Of a stretch of DNA of 32,797 nt, positions 16,310 through 24,040 are shown one piece after another. Where the stretch lies: assembly GCA_015485125.1 (NCBI GenBank), contig WFUE01000138.1:1-32797 (forward strand), given 5' to 3'. The notes below the pieces were generated by a model. The model saw only the letters and a program-made list of their open reading frames with translations, was not told where the DNA came from and did not search any database. Each line of letters opens with the position of its first letter. Positions within the stretch are counted from its first letter, which is position 1. The translations under genes and the position numbers were made by a program. This stretch comes from Lysobacterales bacterium. GTDB taxonomy: Bacteria; Pseudomonadota; Gammaproteobacteria; Xanthomonadales; S139-57.

Positions 16310-17618
16310 GTCGCCCGTTTCACTGGAACGGCAGCTCAGCCGGCTACTGGCCGTTTTGTTGCTGGCCGTGTTGCTGCTGTTGTTGGCCATTGCCGCCTGG
16401 ATTGGCCGTGAAAGTGCCATTCAGTTTGCCCTGTCGCGGCTTCATCACGATGCCGAAGCCATCATCAGCCACCTGGACGTGCGGGCAACACGCATCACCG
16501 GCAATCTTTCGCCCATTTATCTTCAGCCCCTTTCCGGCCACTATTACCGGGTACGCTTCGACGATGGTACTGAACTGCGATCCCGCTCTCTCTGGGATGA
16601 GCCTTTCGACATCCCTGCCGGTTCCGGAACCGGCGCTCATTATTGGCTGGCAGCCGGGCCACTCGATCAGCAACTGCTGATCTGGGAACGTGTTTTCGAG
16701 AAGGAAGATACGCAGTTCAGCATTGCCATCGCCGAGGATGTGGCACCGTTATTGTCCGCCATCTGGCGGTTTGTCTGGATCGGGGTGCTCGCCTCGTTGG
16801 GTGTGGTACTGCTGATGTTGCTGACTCAACGCTGGCTGATTCGTCGGGCCTTTGTCCGCTTGGATCGGGTGCGGGAGGAAGTACGGGCCGTGCGCCAGGG
16901 GAATCGCGAGGCCATCAGTATCGATGTGCCGGCAGAAGTGCGGCCTGTAGTGCAAGAGTTCAACCAACTGTTGCAAGCCTGGAAGCAGCACCGCGAGCGT
17001 TCCCGCAATGCCGTGGGCAATCTGGCCCATGCACTCAAGACACCGTTGCAACTGATTCTCGCTCGGGCCCGGCAGCGGGAAGAACCGGAGGTCGAGAAGC
17101 AGGCCCGTCGCATGCAGGAGCTGATCGAGCAGGAACTCAAGCGTGCCCGGCTCACAGGCCGTGCAGCCGTGGGCCGGCATTTTTCGCCAAGGAAAGACCT
17201 GGAAGCACTGGCGGACACCATGGCAACGCTGTATCACCACAAGGCCCTGCACATGGAGACCCGTATCGAGGCTCCCGAACGGTTGCAATTGGATCAGAGC
17301 GATCTCATGGAACTGCTGGGCAACCTGCTGGACAATGCGGCCAAGTGGGCCCGTCAGCACCTGCGCCTGGAATTGCAGGCCGACGCCCGTCAGTTGCAGA
17401 TGGTGATCGAAGATGACGGACCCGGTATCCATGCGGACCAGCGTCAACCGTTATTGCAACGAGGTAGCCGCCTGGATGAAAATCAGCCAGGCCACGGTCT
17501 GGGATTGGCCATTGTGGGTGATATTGTGACGCTTTACGACGGCAGGATCGAGATGGGCACCTCGGCCGCCCTGGGCGGCTTGCGGGTAGTGGTGACATTA
17601 CCGCTGGAACCTGACTGA
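16293..17618 (+). CDS. Membrane sensor histidine kinase partner
   Basis: The 441-residue protein has two membrane helices (about 16-37 and 158-178) enclosing a periplasmic sensor loop of about 120 residues. A HAMP-like linker follows (about 180-235), then the dimerisation and phosphorylation helix with His246 in [11 protein letters not shown]. The catalytic domain has [16 protein letters not shown] and GHGLGLAIV. All catalytic boxes look intact. The sensor loop contains several His residues but no obvious metal-binding cluster. The start at 16293 lies inside the response-regulator gene (17-base overlap). Confidence 0.94.
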   Translation: MSSEARSPVSLERQLSRLLAVLLLAVLLLLLAIAAWIGRESAIQFALSRLHHDAEAIISHLDVRATRITGNLSPIYLQPLSGHYYRVRFDDGTELRSRSLWDEPFDIPAGSGTGAHYWLAAGPLDQQLLIWERVFEKEDTQFSIAIAEDVAPLLSAIWRFVWIGVLASLGVVLLMLLTQRWLIRRAFVRLDRVREEVRAVRQGNREAISIDVPAEVRPVVQEFNQLLQAWKQHRERSRNAVGNLAHALKTPLQLILARARQREEPEVEKQARRMQELIEQELKRARLTGRAAVGRHFSPRKDLEALADTMATLYHHKALHMETRIEAPERLQLDQSDLMELLGNLLDNAAKWARQHLRLELQADARQLQMVIEDDGPGIHADQRQPLLQRGSRLDENQPGHGLGLAIVGDIVTLYDGRIEMGTSAALGGLRVVVTLPLEPD

Positions 17619-17651
17619 CGATGACATTACCCGTCCACCGTGTTCGTGGGA

Positions 17652-17681
17652 GTGGTCTGCTCAGGCCCTTCGCGGCCGGAA
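17652..17681. repeat. Right copy of 30-bp imperfect direct repeat
   Basis: It matches 9121-9150 at 28 of 30 positions. This copy spans the last codons and the stop of the PepSY membrane protein gene (minus strand ending FRPRRA), so it is gene-derived. It lies 33 bp after the histidine kinase stop. Confidence 0.75.
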
Positions 17682-18359
17682 GCGGATCCACAACAGGGCG
17701 AAGCCGGTCAACACGAACAGCAGGCTGGAGAGGGCGAAACCGATCAGCAAGGGATGGTTGAAATCCTCGCGGTTTTCGTAATCCATGATGTGCAGCATCC
17801 AGAAAAAATCGAACAGCCGCCAGCGGTCGTTGCGGCGAGCGAGGATTTTTCCGCTTTCCGGCGAGACATACAGGCGGGTGTGGAGGTCATCATTCAGCTG
17901 GATCTGCCAGATGGGCAGCGGCCGGCCCCGGATTTCGCCCGGCGGTTGATTCTCGATCCAGCGCGCCTGCATGGCCGGGTCGGGGTCGATGTAGTCCCGC
18001 CGGGCCACGGCCAGGGCGGTTTCTTCGGCCAGGGGGTCCAGCCGTTGGCCGCTGCGGGCATCCAGCAGCCGGGCTTCACTGCCCTGCAGGCGGTAGACCG
18101 GCTTGTCCAGCAGCCAGTCCAGCGTGATACCGGTGGTTTCGGGGTAGCGGCGTAACACCTGCTCCAGCGGCAGCAATGGGCCGGCGCTGCGCAGTGGTGC
18201 CGGTGAGGCGGGCTCGGCAGCCCGGTGCTCGCCACGGACCTGTTCCAGCGGCAGCACGCTCATTACCACCCCGCCGGAAACCCAGAACAGCAGTTGCAGG
18301 CCCAGTACCAGCCCGGCCCACAGGTGTATCTTTCGAATCAGCAATGGCCAGCGAATCAT
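17661..18359 (-). CDS. PepSY-associated two-helix membrane protein
   Basis: The 232-residue protein has an N-terminal membrane helix (about 10-35, KIHLWAGLVLGLQLLFWVSGGVVMS), a periplasmic region with a PepSY-like fold (about 65-185), and a C-terminal helix in NHPLLIGFALSSLLFVLTGFALLW. The HLWAGLVLGLQL and WMLHIMDYENREDFNHPLL motifs recall PepSY_TM proteins associated with iron reduction and siderophore systems, but this one is shorter than the usual four-helix form. A good AGGAG sits 8 bases before the ATG at 18359. Convergent to the histidine kinase. Its own role is unknown. Confidence 0.82.
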   Translation of the reverse strand: MIRWPLLIRKIHLWAGLVLGLQLLFWVSGGVVMSVLPLEQVRGEHRAAEPASPAPLRSAGPLLPLEQVLRRYPETTGITLDWLLDKPVYRLQGSEARLLDARSGQRLDPLAEETALAVARRDYIDPDPAMQARWIENQPPGEIRGRPLPIWQIQLNDDLHTRLYVSPESGKILARRNDRWRLFDFFWMLHIMDYENREDFNHPLLIGFALSSLLFVLTGFALLWIRFRPRRA

Positions 18360-18399
18360 GGATCGGTCTCCTGTTGCGAAAGCGGAGTATAGCGAGTAT

Positions 18400-19080
18400 T
18401 CAGTTCTCTCTGGGTGTGCGTGCCAGTGCCAGTACATACACCTGACGGGCGCCGGCCTGCTTCAGCAGGCGGCTGCATTGGCTGGCGGTAGCGGTGGAGC
18501 TGACCACATCATCCACCAGCGCAACGCATTCAGGCACAGTGGGCCGGCTCAGCCTGAATGCATGACGCAGGTTTTTCTGCCGTTGGCTACGGGTAAGGCC
18601 GACCTGGTCGGCGGTGTTCCGGTGCTTGTGCAGGGCTTCCAGCACCGGCAGCCGGCCCGGGCGGGCCAGGCGATCGGCCAGCCACAGCGCCTGATTGAAA
18701 CCGCGTTCATGATGGCGGTGGTCGTGTACGGGAACAGGCACCAGCGCGGCGATATCCAATGGGCTCATCGCCTCGGCCAGCGCGGGCCAGAGGGCATCGG
18801 CGGCGGCCAGCTCGCCAGAGAACTTGAAACGCTGGATCAGCCGGGCGACTGCGTCTTCATAAATCCAGGGCGCGATCACCTGCTGGAAGGGTGGCGGTTT
18901 TTTCTGACAGCGTGCGCACAATTGCCCGGCCATGGCCTGCGGCTCGGCGCAGCGGCTGCAGGGGTTCTGGTTGCGTGGCAGCGCCGTGGCACAGGCCGCG
19001 CACAGCGGGCCGGTTTCACGGTGCAGGCTGTGGCAGCAAAGACAGGTACGTGGCAATCGGTGCAGCAGGTGGCGCAGCAT
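18400..19080 (-). CDS. comF: ComF family phosphoribosyltransferase-like protein
   Basis: The 226-residue protein has an N-terminal zinc-binding part with clustered cysteines (residues 13, 15, 16, 27, 30, 41, 44, 55 and 58) and a phosphoribosyltransferase-like domain. The PRPP loop is [13 protein letters not shown] (186-198), and the upstream family marker is [14 protein letters not shown]. ComF is needed for handling transforming DNA in naturally competent bacteria. The ATG at 19080 overlaps the first base of the BirA-type operator, so BirA binding could also affect comF. ComM at the left end of the window is a second competence gene. Confidence 0.93.
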   Translation of the reverse strand: MLRHLLHRLPRTCLCCHSLHRETGPLCAACATALPRNQNPCSRCAEPQAMAGQLCARCQKKPPPFQQVIAPWIYEDAVARLIQRFKFSGELAAADALWPALAEAMSPLDIAALVPVPVHDHRHHERGFNQALWLADRLARPGRLPVLEALHKHRNTADQVGLTRSQRQKNLRHAFRLSRPTVPECVALVDDVVSSTATASQCSRLLKQAGARQVYVLALARTPREN

Positions 19081-19110
19081 GTCAACCTGGATGGTGCATT
19101 CTGGTTGACA
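19080..19110. promoter_or_regulatory. BirA-type biotin operator
   Basis: TGTCAACC (19080-19087) and GGTTGACA (19103-19110) form a perfect 8-bp inverted repeat with a 15-base spacer. This is the known layout of BirA operators (TTGTnAACC, 14-15 bases, GGTTnACAA). It lies directly upstream of bioB and covers the -35 box. It implies a DNA-binding BirA elsewhere in the genome that represses bio genes when biotin is plentiful. Confidence 0.88.
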
Positions 19111-19133
19111 GGGCCCCGACCCCTGCGGATACT
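19105..19133 (+). promoter_or_regulatory. bioB promoter
   Basis: A consensus -35 TTGACA (19105-19110), a 17-base spacer and GATACT (19128-19133) form a good sigma-70 promoter. The -35 box is part of the right BirA half-site, so BirA binding would exclude RNA polymerase. Confidence 0.75.
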
Positions 19134-19169
19134 GCCAGCCCCGACCGACAAATGATGGAAACCGCGCCC

Positions 19170-20144
19170 ATGTCTTCAACCTCCCTGCGCCATGACTGGC
19201 AGACCGATGAGATTCTCGCGCTGTTCGAGCTGCCTTTCAATGACCTGTTGTTTCAGGCCCAGCAGATGCACCGGCGGCACTTCAACCCCAACGCGGTGCA
19301 AATCAGCACCCTGTTGAGCATCAAGACCGGTCATTGCCCGGAAGACTGCGCCTACTGCCCGCAGAGTGTGCACCACGATGCCGAGCTGGAAATCGAATCC
19401 CTGCTTTCCGTGGAAGAAGTGCGGCAGAAGGCCCGCCAGGCCAAGGCCAGCGGCGCCAGCCGTTTCTGCATGGGCGCGGCCTGGAAAAAGCCCAACGATC
19501 GCAATCTGGAGGTGGTGGAGGCCATGGTGCGGGCCGTGCGCGAGGAAGGGCTGGAGACCTGCGTCACCCTGGGCATGCTGGAGGCCCATCAGGCCGAGCG
19601 CCTGCGCGATGCCGGCCTGGACTACTACAACCACAATATCGATACCTCACCGGAATACTACGGCAAGATCATCACCACCCGTACCTTCGAAGATCGGCTG
19701 GAAACCCTGGGCCATGTGCGCGAGGCGGGGCTCAAGGTTTGTAGTGGCGGCATTATCGGCATGGGCGAGCACCGTACCGACCGGGCACGCATGCTGCAAT
19801 CCCTGGCCAACCTGCCGGAGCACCCCCACAGCGTGCCCATCAACCAGCTGGTACAGGTGGAAGGCACGCCCCTGCATGGCGTGGACCCCACCGATCCACT
19901 GGAGTTTGTCCGTACCATTGCCGTGGCGCGGATACTGATGCCCCAATCCATGGTGCGCTTGTCCGCCGGGCGCGAGGCCATGAGCGAAGCGGTGCAGGCC
20001 CTGTGCTTTTTCGCCGGTGCCAATTCCATCTTCTACGGGGAAAAGCTGTTGACCACCGACAACCCGGAAACGGCAGCCGATCAGGCCCTGTTCACCAAGC
20101 TGGGACTGACGCCCATGCAGGAAGACGACATCGCCTGCTGCTGA
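19170..20144 (+). CDS. bioB: Biotin synthase
   Basis: BioB is a radical-SAM enzyme that inserts sulfur into dethiobiotin, the last step of biotin synthesis. The radical-SAM cysteines are in [13 protein letters not shown], and the second-cluster region is intact further on ([29 protein letters not shown]). The 324-residue length fits. The start at 19170 gives the family-like [11 protein letters not shown]-terminus and has a weak GGA 10 bases upstream; an in-frame ATG at 19152 is the alternative. The gene's stop overlaps the bioF start (TGATG). Confidence 0.96.
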   Translation: MSSTSLRHDWQTDEILALFELPFNDLLFQAQQMHRRHFNPNAVQISTLLSIKTGHCPEDCAYCPQSVHHDAELEIESLLSVEEVRQKARQAKASGASRFCMGAAWKKPNDRNLEVVEAMVRAVREEGLETCVTLGMLEAHQAERLRDAGLDYYNHNIDTSPEYYGKIITTRTFEDRLETLGHVREAGLKVCSGGIIGMGEHRTDRARMLQSLANLPEHPHSVPINQLVQVEGTPLHGVDPTDPLEFVRTIAVARILMPQSMVRLSAGREAMSEAVQALCFFAGANSIFYGEKLLTTDNPETAADQALFTKLGLTPMQEDDIACC

Positions 20145-21292
20145 TGTTGCGTCAACACCTGCAACTGTGTCGGGATGAGCGCCACCGGGCGGGGCTGGAG
20201 CGCAAGGCGCGAGCCTATGCCCATCCACGGGAGGTGTATTTACAGCGGCAGAACCGGCAATGGCTGAACTTCGCCGGCAACGACTATCTCGGCCTGCGGC
20301 AGCACCCGGCATTGAAGTCGGCGCTCATTCGCGCGGTGGAAGCGCAAGGGGCTGGCAGCGGTTCGGCCCATCTGATCACCGGCCATGACCCGGCTCATGA
20401 CAGGCTGGAACAGACCCTGGCGGAATGGCTGGGGTATGAAGCCGCCCTGCTCTTTCCCAGTGGTTATCAGGCCAATCTGGCGCTGATGGCCGGTTTGTTG
20501 CCACAGAAGGCCCCGGTGCTGCTGGACAAGCTGGCCCACGCTTCCCTCATCGATGGCGCTCGTCTTGCTGGCGCCCGTTTGCGCCGCTTCCATCACAACG
20601 ATGCGGCCCATGCCCGCCATTGTCTGCAACGGCAGCAGCCGTGGCTGCTGTCCACCGAAGGCGTGTTCAGCATGGATGGCGATGCCGCCCCGCTGCAGGC
20701 GCTGGCTTCCCTGTGCCAGCGAGATGCCTGCTGGTTGCATGTGGACGATGCTCATGGTTTCGGTGTGCTGGCCGATGGCCGGGGCAGCGTGGCCGCCGCC
20801 GGCCTGACCGCAAAGGAGGTTCCGCTGCTGACGATCACCTTCGGCAAGGCCATGGGCATGTCCGGAGCCGCGATTCTGGCCGAACGGGCCGTCATTGCGC
20901 ATCTGCAAAACCATGCCCGGCCCTGGATCTATTCCACCGCCACGCCCCCGGCCTGGGCCAAGGCCGGGCTGCAGGCGGTGGCGCTGCTGCGCCAGGCCGA
21001 TGACGCACGCGCACGGTTACGGGCGCATGTACAGCAGTTTCGTCAGGGTGCTGAAAAGCTGGGTCTGCCCCTGCTGCCGGGCTCAAGCCCCATCCAGATA
21101 TTGCCGCTGAGCGACAATGCGCAGGCCCTGCACTGGGGCGAGCAATTGCGGCAGCAAGGTCTGGTGGTGGGGGTGATTCGCCCGCCCACCAGCCCCACGC
21201 CACGCCTGCGAATCACCCTGAGCGCGGCCCACAGCGGCGAGCATATTCAACAACTGTTGCAGGCACTGGCCGGCTTGCAGGAGGCGGTATGA
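20144..21292 (+). CDS. bioF: 8-amino-7-oxononanoate synthase
   Basis: BioF is a PLP enzyme that condenses pimeloyl-ACP with L-alanine. The 382-residue protein has AGNDYLGL (44-51), GSGSAHLITGHDPAHDRLE, LLFPSGYQANL, DDAHGFGVL (201-209) and the PLP lysine Lys235 in TFGKAMGMSGA. All expected alpha-oxoamine synthase motifs are present. It is second in the bioBFHC operon, with one-base overlap with bioB and an ATGA overlap with bioH. Confidence 0.96.
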   Translation: MLRQHLQLCRDERHRAGLERKARAYAHPREVYLQRQNRQWLNFAGNDYLGLRQHPALKSALIRAVEAQGAGSGSAHLITGHDPAHDRLEQTLAEWLGYEAALLFPSGYQANLALMAGLLPQKAPVLLDKLAHASLIDGARLAGARLRRFHHNDAAHARHCLQRQQPWLLSTEGVFSMDGDAAPLQALASLCQRDACWLHVDDAHGFGVLADGRGSVAAAGLTAKEVPLLTITFGKAMGMSGAAILAERAVIAHLQNHARPWIYSTATPPAWAKAGLQAVALLRQADDARARLRAHVQQFRQGAEKLGLPLLPGSSPIQILPLSDNAQALHWGEQLRQQGLVVGVIRPPTSPTPRLRITLSAAHSGEHIQQLLQALAGLQEAV

Positions 21293-22068
21293 ATCCGGGC
21301 ATGAATACCGGGGCCATCCGCCGCGCCGGCAACCCGCAGGGCCCGCCACTGGTGCTGATTCATGGCTGGGCCATGCACGCCGGCATCTGGCAGGGGTGGC
21401 TGCCCTACCTGCAAGCGTATGATCTGTGGCTGGTGGATCTGCCCGGTCACGGACACCATCACGCACAGCCGCTGCCGGAAAACCCCGCCCGGGTCGCTAA
21501 AACCTTGCTGCAGCAAGTGCCGGCACAGGCCCGCTGGCTGGGCTGGTCTATGGGCGGGCTGGTGGCGCTGGAAGCCGCTCTGCAGGCGCCCCAACGGGTA
21601 CGGCAGCTGATCATGCTGGCGGCCACGCCCTGTTTCGTGCAGCGAGCGGACTGGCCCCTGGGCAAGCAGCCGGCCCTGTTCCGGGAGTTTGCCCGCCAAC
21701 TGCGGGCAGATCGTGAAAAGCTGCTACAGCAATTCCTGTTGCTGGAAGTGCAGGGCTGCCCGCAGGCACGTAGCCTGGTGCGGCAGATGCAGGCCTGGCT
21801 GGACAGCGCGCCACAGGCATCCATGCAGGGCCTTGTGACCGGATTGCAATGGCTGGAAACCATTGACCTGCGCCCGCAACTGGCCAAACTGGAAGTACCC
21901 AGCCTGTGGCTGGGCGGTACCCGCGACCGGCTGGTGCATCCGCAGGCTCTGACCGCGGCGGCGGCACTGTGCCCGTCGGGCGAAGCAACCCTGTGCGAGG
22001 GCGCCATTCACGCACCCTTTATCAGTCATCCACAATGGACGGCGGCACAACTGGACAGCCATTCATGA
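21289..22068 (+). CDS. bioH: Pimeloyl-ACP methyl ester carboxylesterase
   Basis: BioH hydrolyses pimeloyl-ACP methyl ester, ending the methyl-masked elongation cycle that BioC starts. The 259-residue alpha/beta hydrolase has the oxyanion region LIHGWAMHAGIW, the nucleophile Ser87 in GWSMGG, an acid in GTRDRLVHP and the catalytic His in GAIHAPFISHP. The gene overlaps its neighbours by four bases on each side, as expected for a coupled biotin operon. Confidence 0.93.
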   Translation: MNPGMNTGAIRRAGNPQGPPLVLIHGWAMHAGIWQGWLPYLQAYDLWLVDLPGHGHHHAQPLPENPARVAKTLLQQVPAQARWLGWSMGGLVALEAALQAPQRVRQLIMLAATPCFVQRADWPLGKQPALFREFARQLRADREKLLQQFLLLEVQGCPQARSLVRQMQAWLDSAPQASMQGLVTGLQWLETIDLRPQLAKLEVPSLWLGGTRDRLVHPQALTAAAALCPSGEATLCEGAIHAPFISHPQWTAAQLDSHS

Positions 22069-22958
22069 ACACGCATTTACCCAAAAGCACCATCATCCAG
22101 CAGGCCTTCAGCCGCGCCGCCGAAAGCTATGATGCCCATGCGGTGGTTCAGCGGGAGGCGGAAGACCGTTTGCTGGAACAATTGCAGGCGGAGAACCTGC
22201 AGCCGAACACCATTCTGGAACTGGGCTGCGGGCCGGGCCGGGCAGCCCACCGGCTGAAAAAACGCTGGCCGCGCGCGCGGGTGCTGGCCGTGGATCTGTC
22301 GCCAGCCATGCTGGAGCGGGTGCGGGCCGGCAACGGCTGGCTGCGCAAGGTGGAAACCCTCTGTGCCGATGCCCGCCACCTGCCATTGATCGATGCCAGC
22401 GTGGATCTGGTCTTCTCCAACCTGATGCTGCAATGGGTGGAGCAGCCGGCGGAAGTCTTTGCCGAACTCCGGCGGGTGCTGCGGCCCGGTGGTCTGCTGC
22501 TGATGCATACCCTGGGCCCCGGCACGCTGGAAGAGCTGCGCCAGAGCTGGCGCGCGGTGGACGACGGCGTGCATGTCAATCCCTTCGTGGACATGCATCA
22601 TCTGGGGGATGCCCTGCTGGGTCAGGGATTTCAGCAAGTGGTGGTACAGGCGGAAACCCTGACACTGGAATACCGTCAGGTGCGTGATCTGCTCAGGGAT
22701 CTCAAGGGTATCGGTGCCAGCAACCACCTGCCCCAGCGGCAAAAGGGCCTGATGGGCAAGCAGGCCTTTGCCCGCATGCAGGCCGCCTACGAGCGGTTTC
22801 GGCGTGCCGACTGGCTGCCGGCCAGTTGGGAACTGGTCAGCCTGCGGGCGCTGGCACCGGAACCCGGCCAGCCACGGCGGCTGCCACAAGGAGAAGAGGC
22901 GGGTATTCCGCTGGAACAGTTACGGGCGCAGCTGAAACGGCGAAAAGGGCCCCGGTGA
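22065..22958 (+). CDS. bioC: Malonyl-ACP O-methyltransferase
   Basis: BioC methylates the free carboxyl of malonyl-ACP so that the fatty acid machinery can build the pimeloyl chain. The 297-residue SAM methyltransferase begins with the family motif IIQQAFSRAAESYDAHAVVQREA. Motif I is LELGCGPGRA (51-60), followed by VLAVDLSPAML and FSNLMLQWVEQP, and it ends with the typical DLKGIGASNH segment. The ATG at 22065 overlaps the bioH stop. It is the last plus-strand gene of the bioBFHC block before the antisense gene. Confidence 0.94.
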   Translation: MNTHLPKSTIIQQAFSRAAESYDAHAVVQREAEDRLLEQLQAENLQPNTILELGCGPGRAAHRLKKRWPRARVLAVDLSPAMLERVRAGNGWLRKVETLCADARHLPLIDASVDLVFSNLMLQWVEQPAEVFAELRRVLRPGGLLLMHTLGPGTLEELRQSWRAVDDGVHVNPFVDMHHLGDALLGQGFQQVVVQAETLTLEYRQVRDLLRDLKGIGASNHLPQRQKGLMGKQAFARMQAAYERFRRADWLPASWELVSLRALAPEPGQPRRLPQGEEAGIPLEQLRAQLKRRKGPR

Positions 22959-22968
22959 TGGTCGATGC

Positions 22969-23166
22969 TCAGGAAGGCGAGCGCTTGAAACAGCCGTTCA
23001 TCTGCCCCAGCAACAGCCCCAGCACGATGCCGGCCGGGATGCCCATCAGCAGGCCGGTCACCGGTTGTTGCAAGGCCCAGCCGGTGGCACCGCCCAGTGC
23101 CATGCCCACAAACAGGCCTACAAACAGACAGGGCTTGATCAATTGGCGCTTGTCTTCAACTTTCAT
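22969..23166 (-). CDS. Small two-helix, glycine-rich membrane protein, unknown function
   Basis: The 65-residue product MKVEDKRQLIKPCLFVGLFV... has two hydrophobic segments (about 12-32 and 36-54). Glycine-spaced patterns (GLFVGMALGGATG and GLLMGIPAGIVLGLLLG) suggest tight helix packing. A strong GGGAGGA Shine-Dalgarno lies 6 bases before the ATG at 23166, which argues for a real gene despite its size. It lies antisense between bioC and bioD, with its stop 10 bp from the bioC stop and its start 57 bp from the bioD start. I do not recognise the family. Confidence 0.68.
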   Translation of the reverse strand: MKVEDKRQLIKPCLFVGLFVGMALGGATGWALQQPVTGLLMGIPAGIVLGLLLGQMNGCFKRSPS

Positions 23167-23223
23167 GCTGCATCCTCCCGTATCCTCCATCGGGATGGTA
23201 GCCAGCCAGCGGGTGGTTGACAA

Positions 23224-23919
23224 ATGAGCAACTGCTTAAGCAAGACCCCCATCGTTTTCGTCACCGGCACCGATACCGATGCCGGTAAAAGCTGGGTCAC
23301 GGCAGCACTGCTGCGCACGCTGCGTGCACAAGGCCTGCGAGTGGATGCGCTCAAGCCATTGGTTTCCGGCTGTCCGGATGGGAATCCGGCGGCCAATGCC
23401 GACATCGCCCTGCTGCTTCAGACCCAGCCGGAAAAAACCGTACGGGATCTCTGCCTGCATGCTTTTGAACCGCCCATCGCCCCGCATGTCGCCGCTGAAC
23501 GGGCTGGGGTGGAGATCCACGCGGAAACACTGGCCCGCTGGTGCCGGCGGCGGGCCGAGGGGCTGGATCTGCTGCTGGTGGAAGGCGTAGGCGGCTGGCG
23601 GGTGCCCTTGAACGACCATGAAAGCCTGTGCCACTGGGCACAGGCCATGGAGGCACAGGTGTTGCTGGTGGTGGGCATGAAGCTGGGTTGCATCAACCAC
23701 GCCCTGCTGACGGCGGAAGCCATTCTCAGTGACGGCCTGCCCCTGCAGGGATGGCTGGCCAACTGGCTGGACCCGCACATGCGCGAACCGGAAGCCAATC
23801 TGGCCACTTTGCAGGCCCGCATGCCGGCGCCGCTGCTGGCCCAGGCTCACTGGTGCGGCCATGCAAGCCAGCTGGAATTAGCGGGGCTGGATGTCAACCG
23901 ATGGGTGTTGAATGCATGA
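23224..23919 (+). CDS. bioD: Dethiobiotin synthetase
   Basis: BioD closes the ureido ring of dethiobiotin from 7,8-diaminononanoate, CO2 and ATP. The 231-residue protein has the P-loop VTGTDTDAGKSWVT (13-26), the KP pair in ALKPLVSGC and VEGVGGWRVPL. It is separated from bioBFHC by an antisense gene, so it may depend on read-through or on its own weak promoter. No strong ribosome binding site is seen before ATG 23224. bioA is not in the window and must lie elsewhere. Confidence 0.94.
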   Translation: MSNCLSKTPIVFVTGTDTDAGKSWVTAALLRTLRAQGLRVDALKPLVSGCPDGNPAANADIALLLQTQPEKTVRDLCLHAFEPPIAPHVAAERAGVEIHAETLARWCRRRAEGLDLLLVEGVGGWRVPLNDHESLCHWAQAMEAQVLLVVGMKLGCINHALLTAEAILSDGLPLQGWLANWLDPHMREPEANLATLQARMPAPLLAQAHWCGHASQLELAGLDVNRWVLNA

Positions 23920-23986
23920 TCCCGACAATATAGCCCGGGTGGTTTTCCTGATGGAGAGTGTGGGATACACAAGCCCGTTGAATTTC

Positions 23987-24015
23987 CAGCCGGTAGCATG
24001 CACCATGGCCGGCTG
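23987..24015. repeat. 7-bp inverted repeat upstream of the glycosyltransferase gene
   Basis: CAGCCGG and CCGGCTG are separated by 15 bases, 25 bases before the TTG start. It could be an operator or a chance dyad in GC-rich DNA. The rest of the 121-bp gap after bioD shows nothing clear. Confidence 0.3.
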
Positions 24016-24040
24016 AACCACGCACCCTTCGAGATCCACA

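Noticed and set aside
17619-17660. Terminator between the histidine kinase and the convergent PepSY gene
   Set aside because: No stem with a T-run is visible in the 42 bp.
23214-23222. GGTTGACAA before bioD as a second BirA operator
   Set aside because: Only a single half-site is present; no matching TTGTnAACC lies 14-15 bases upstream.
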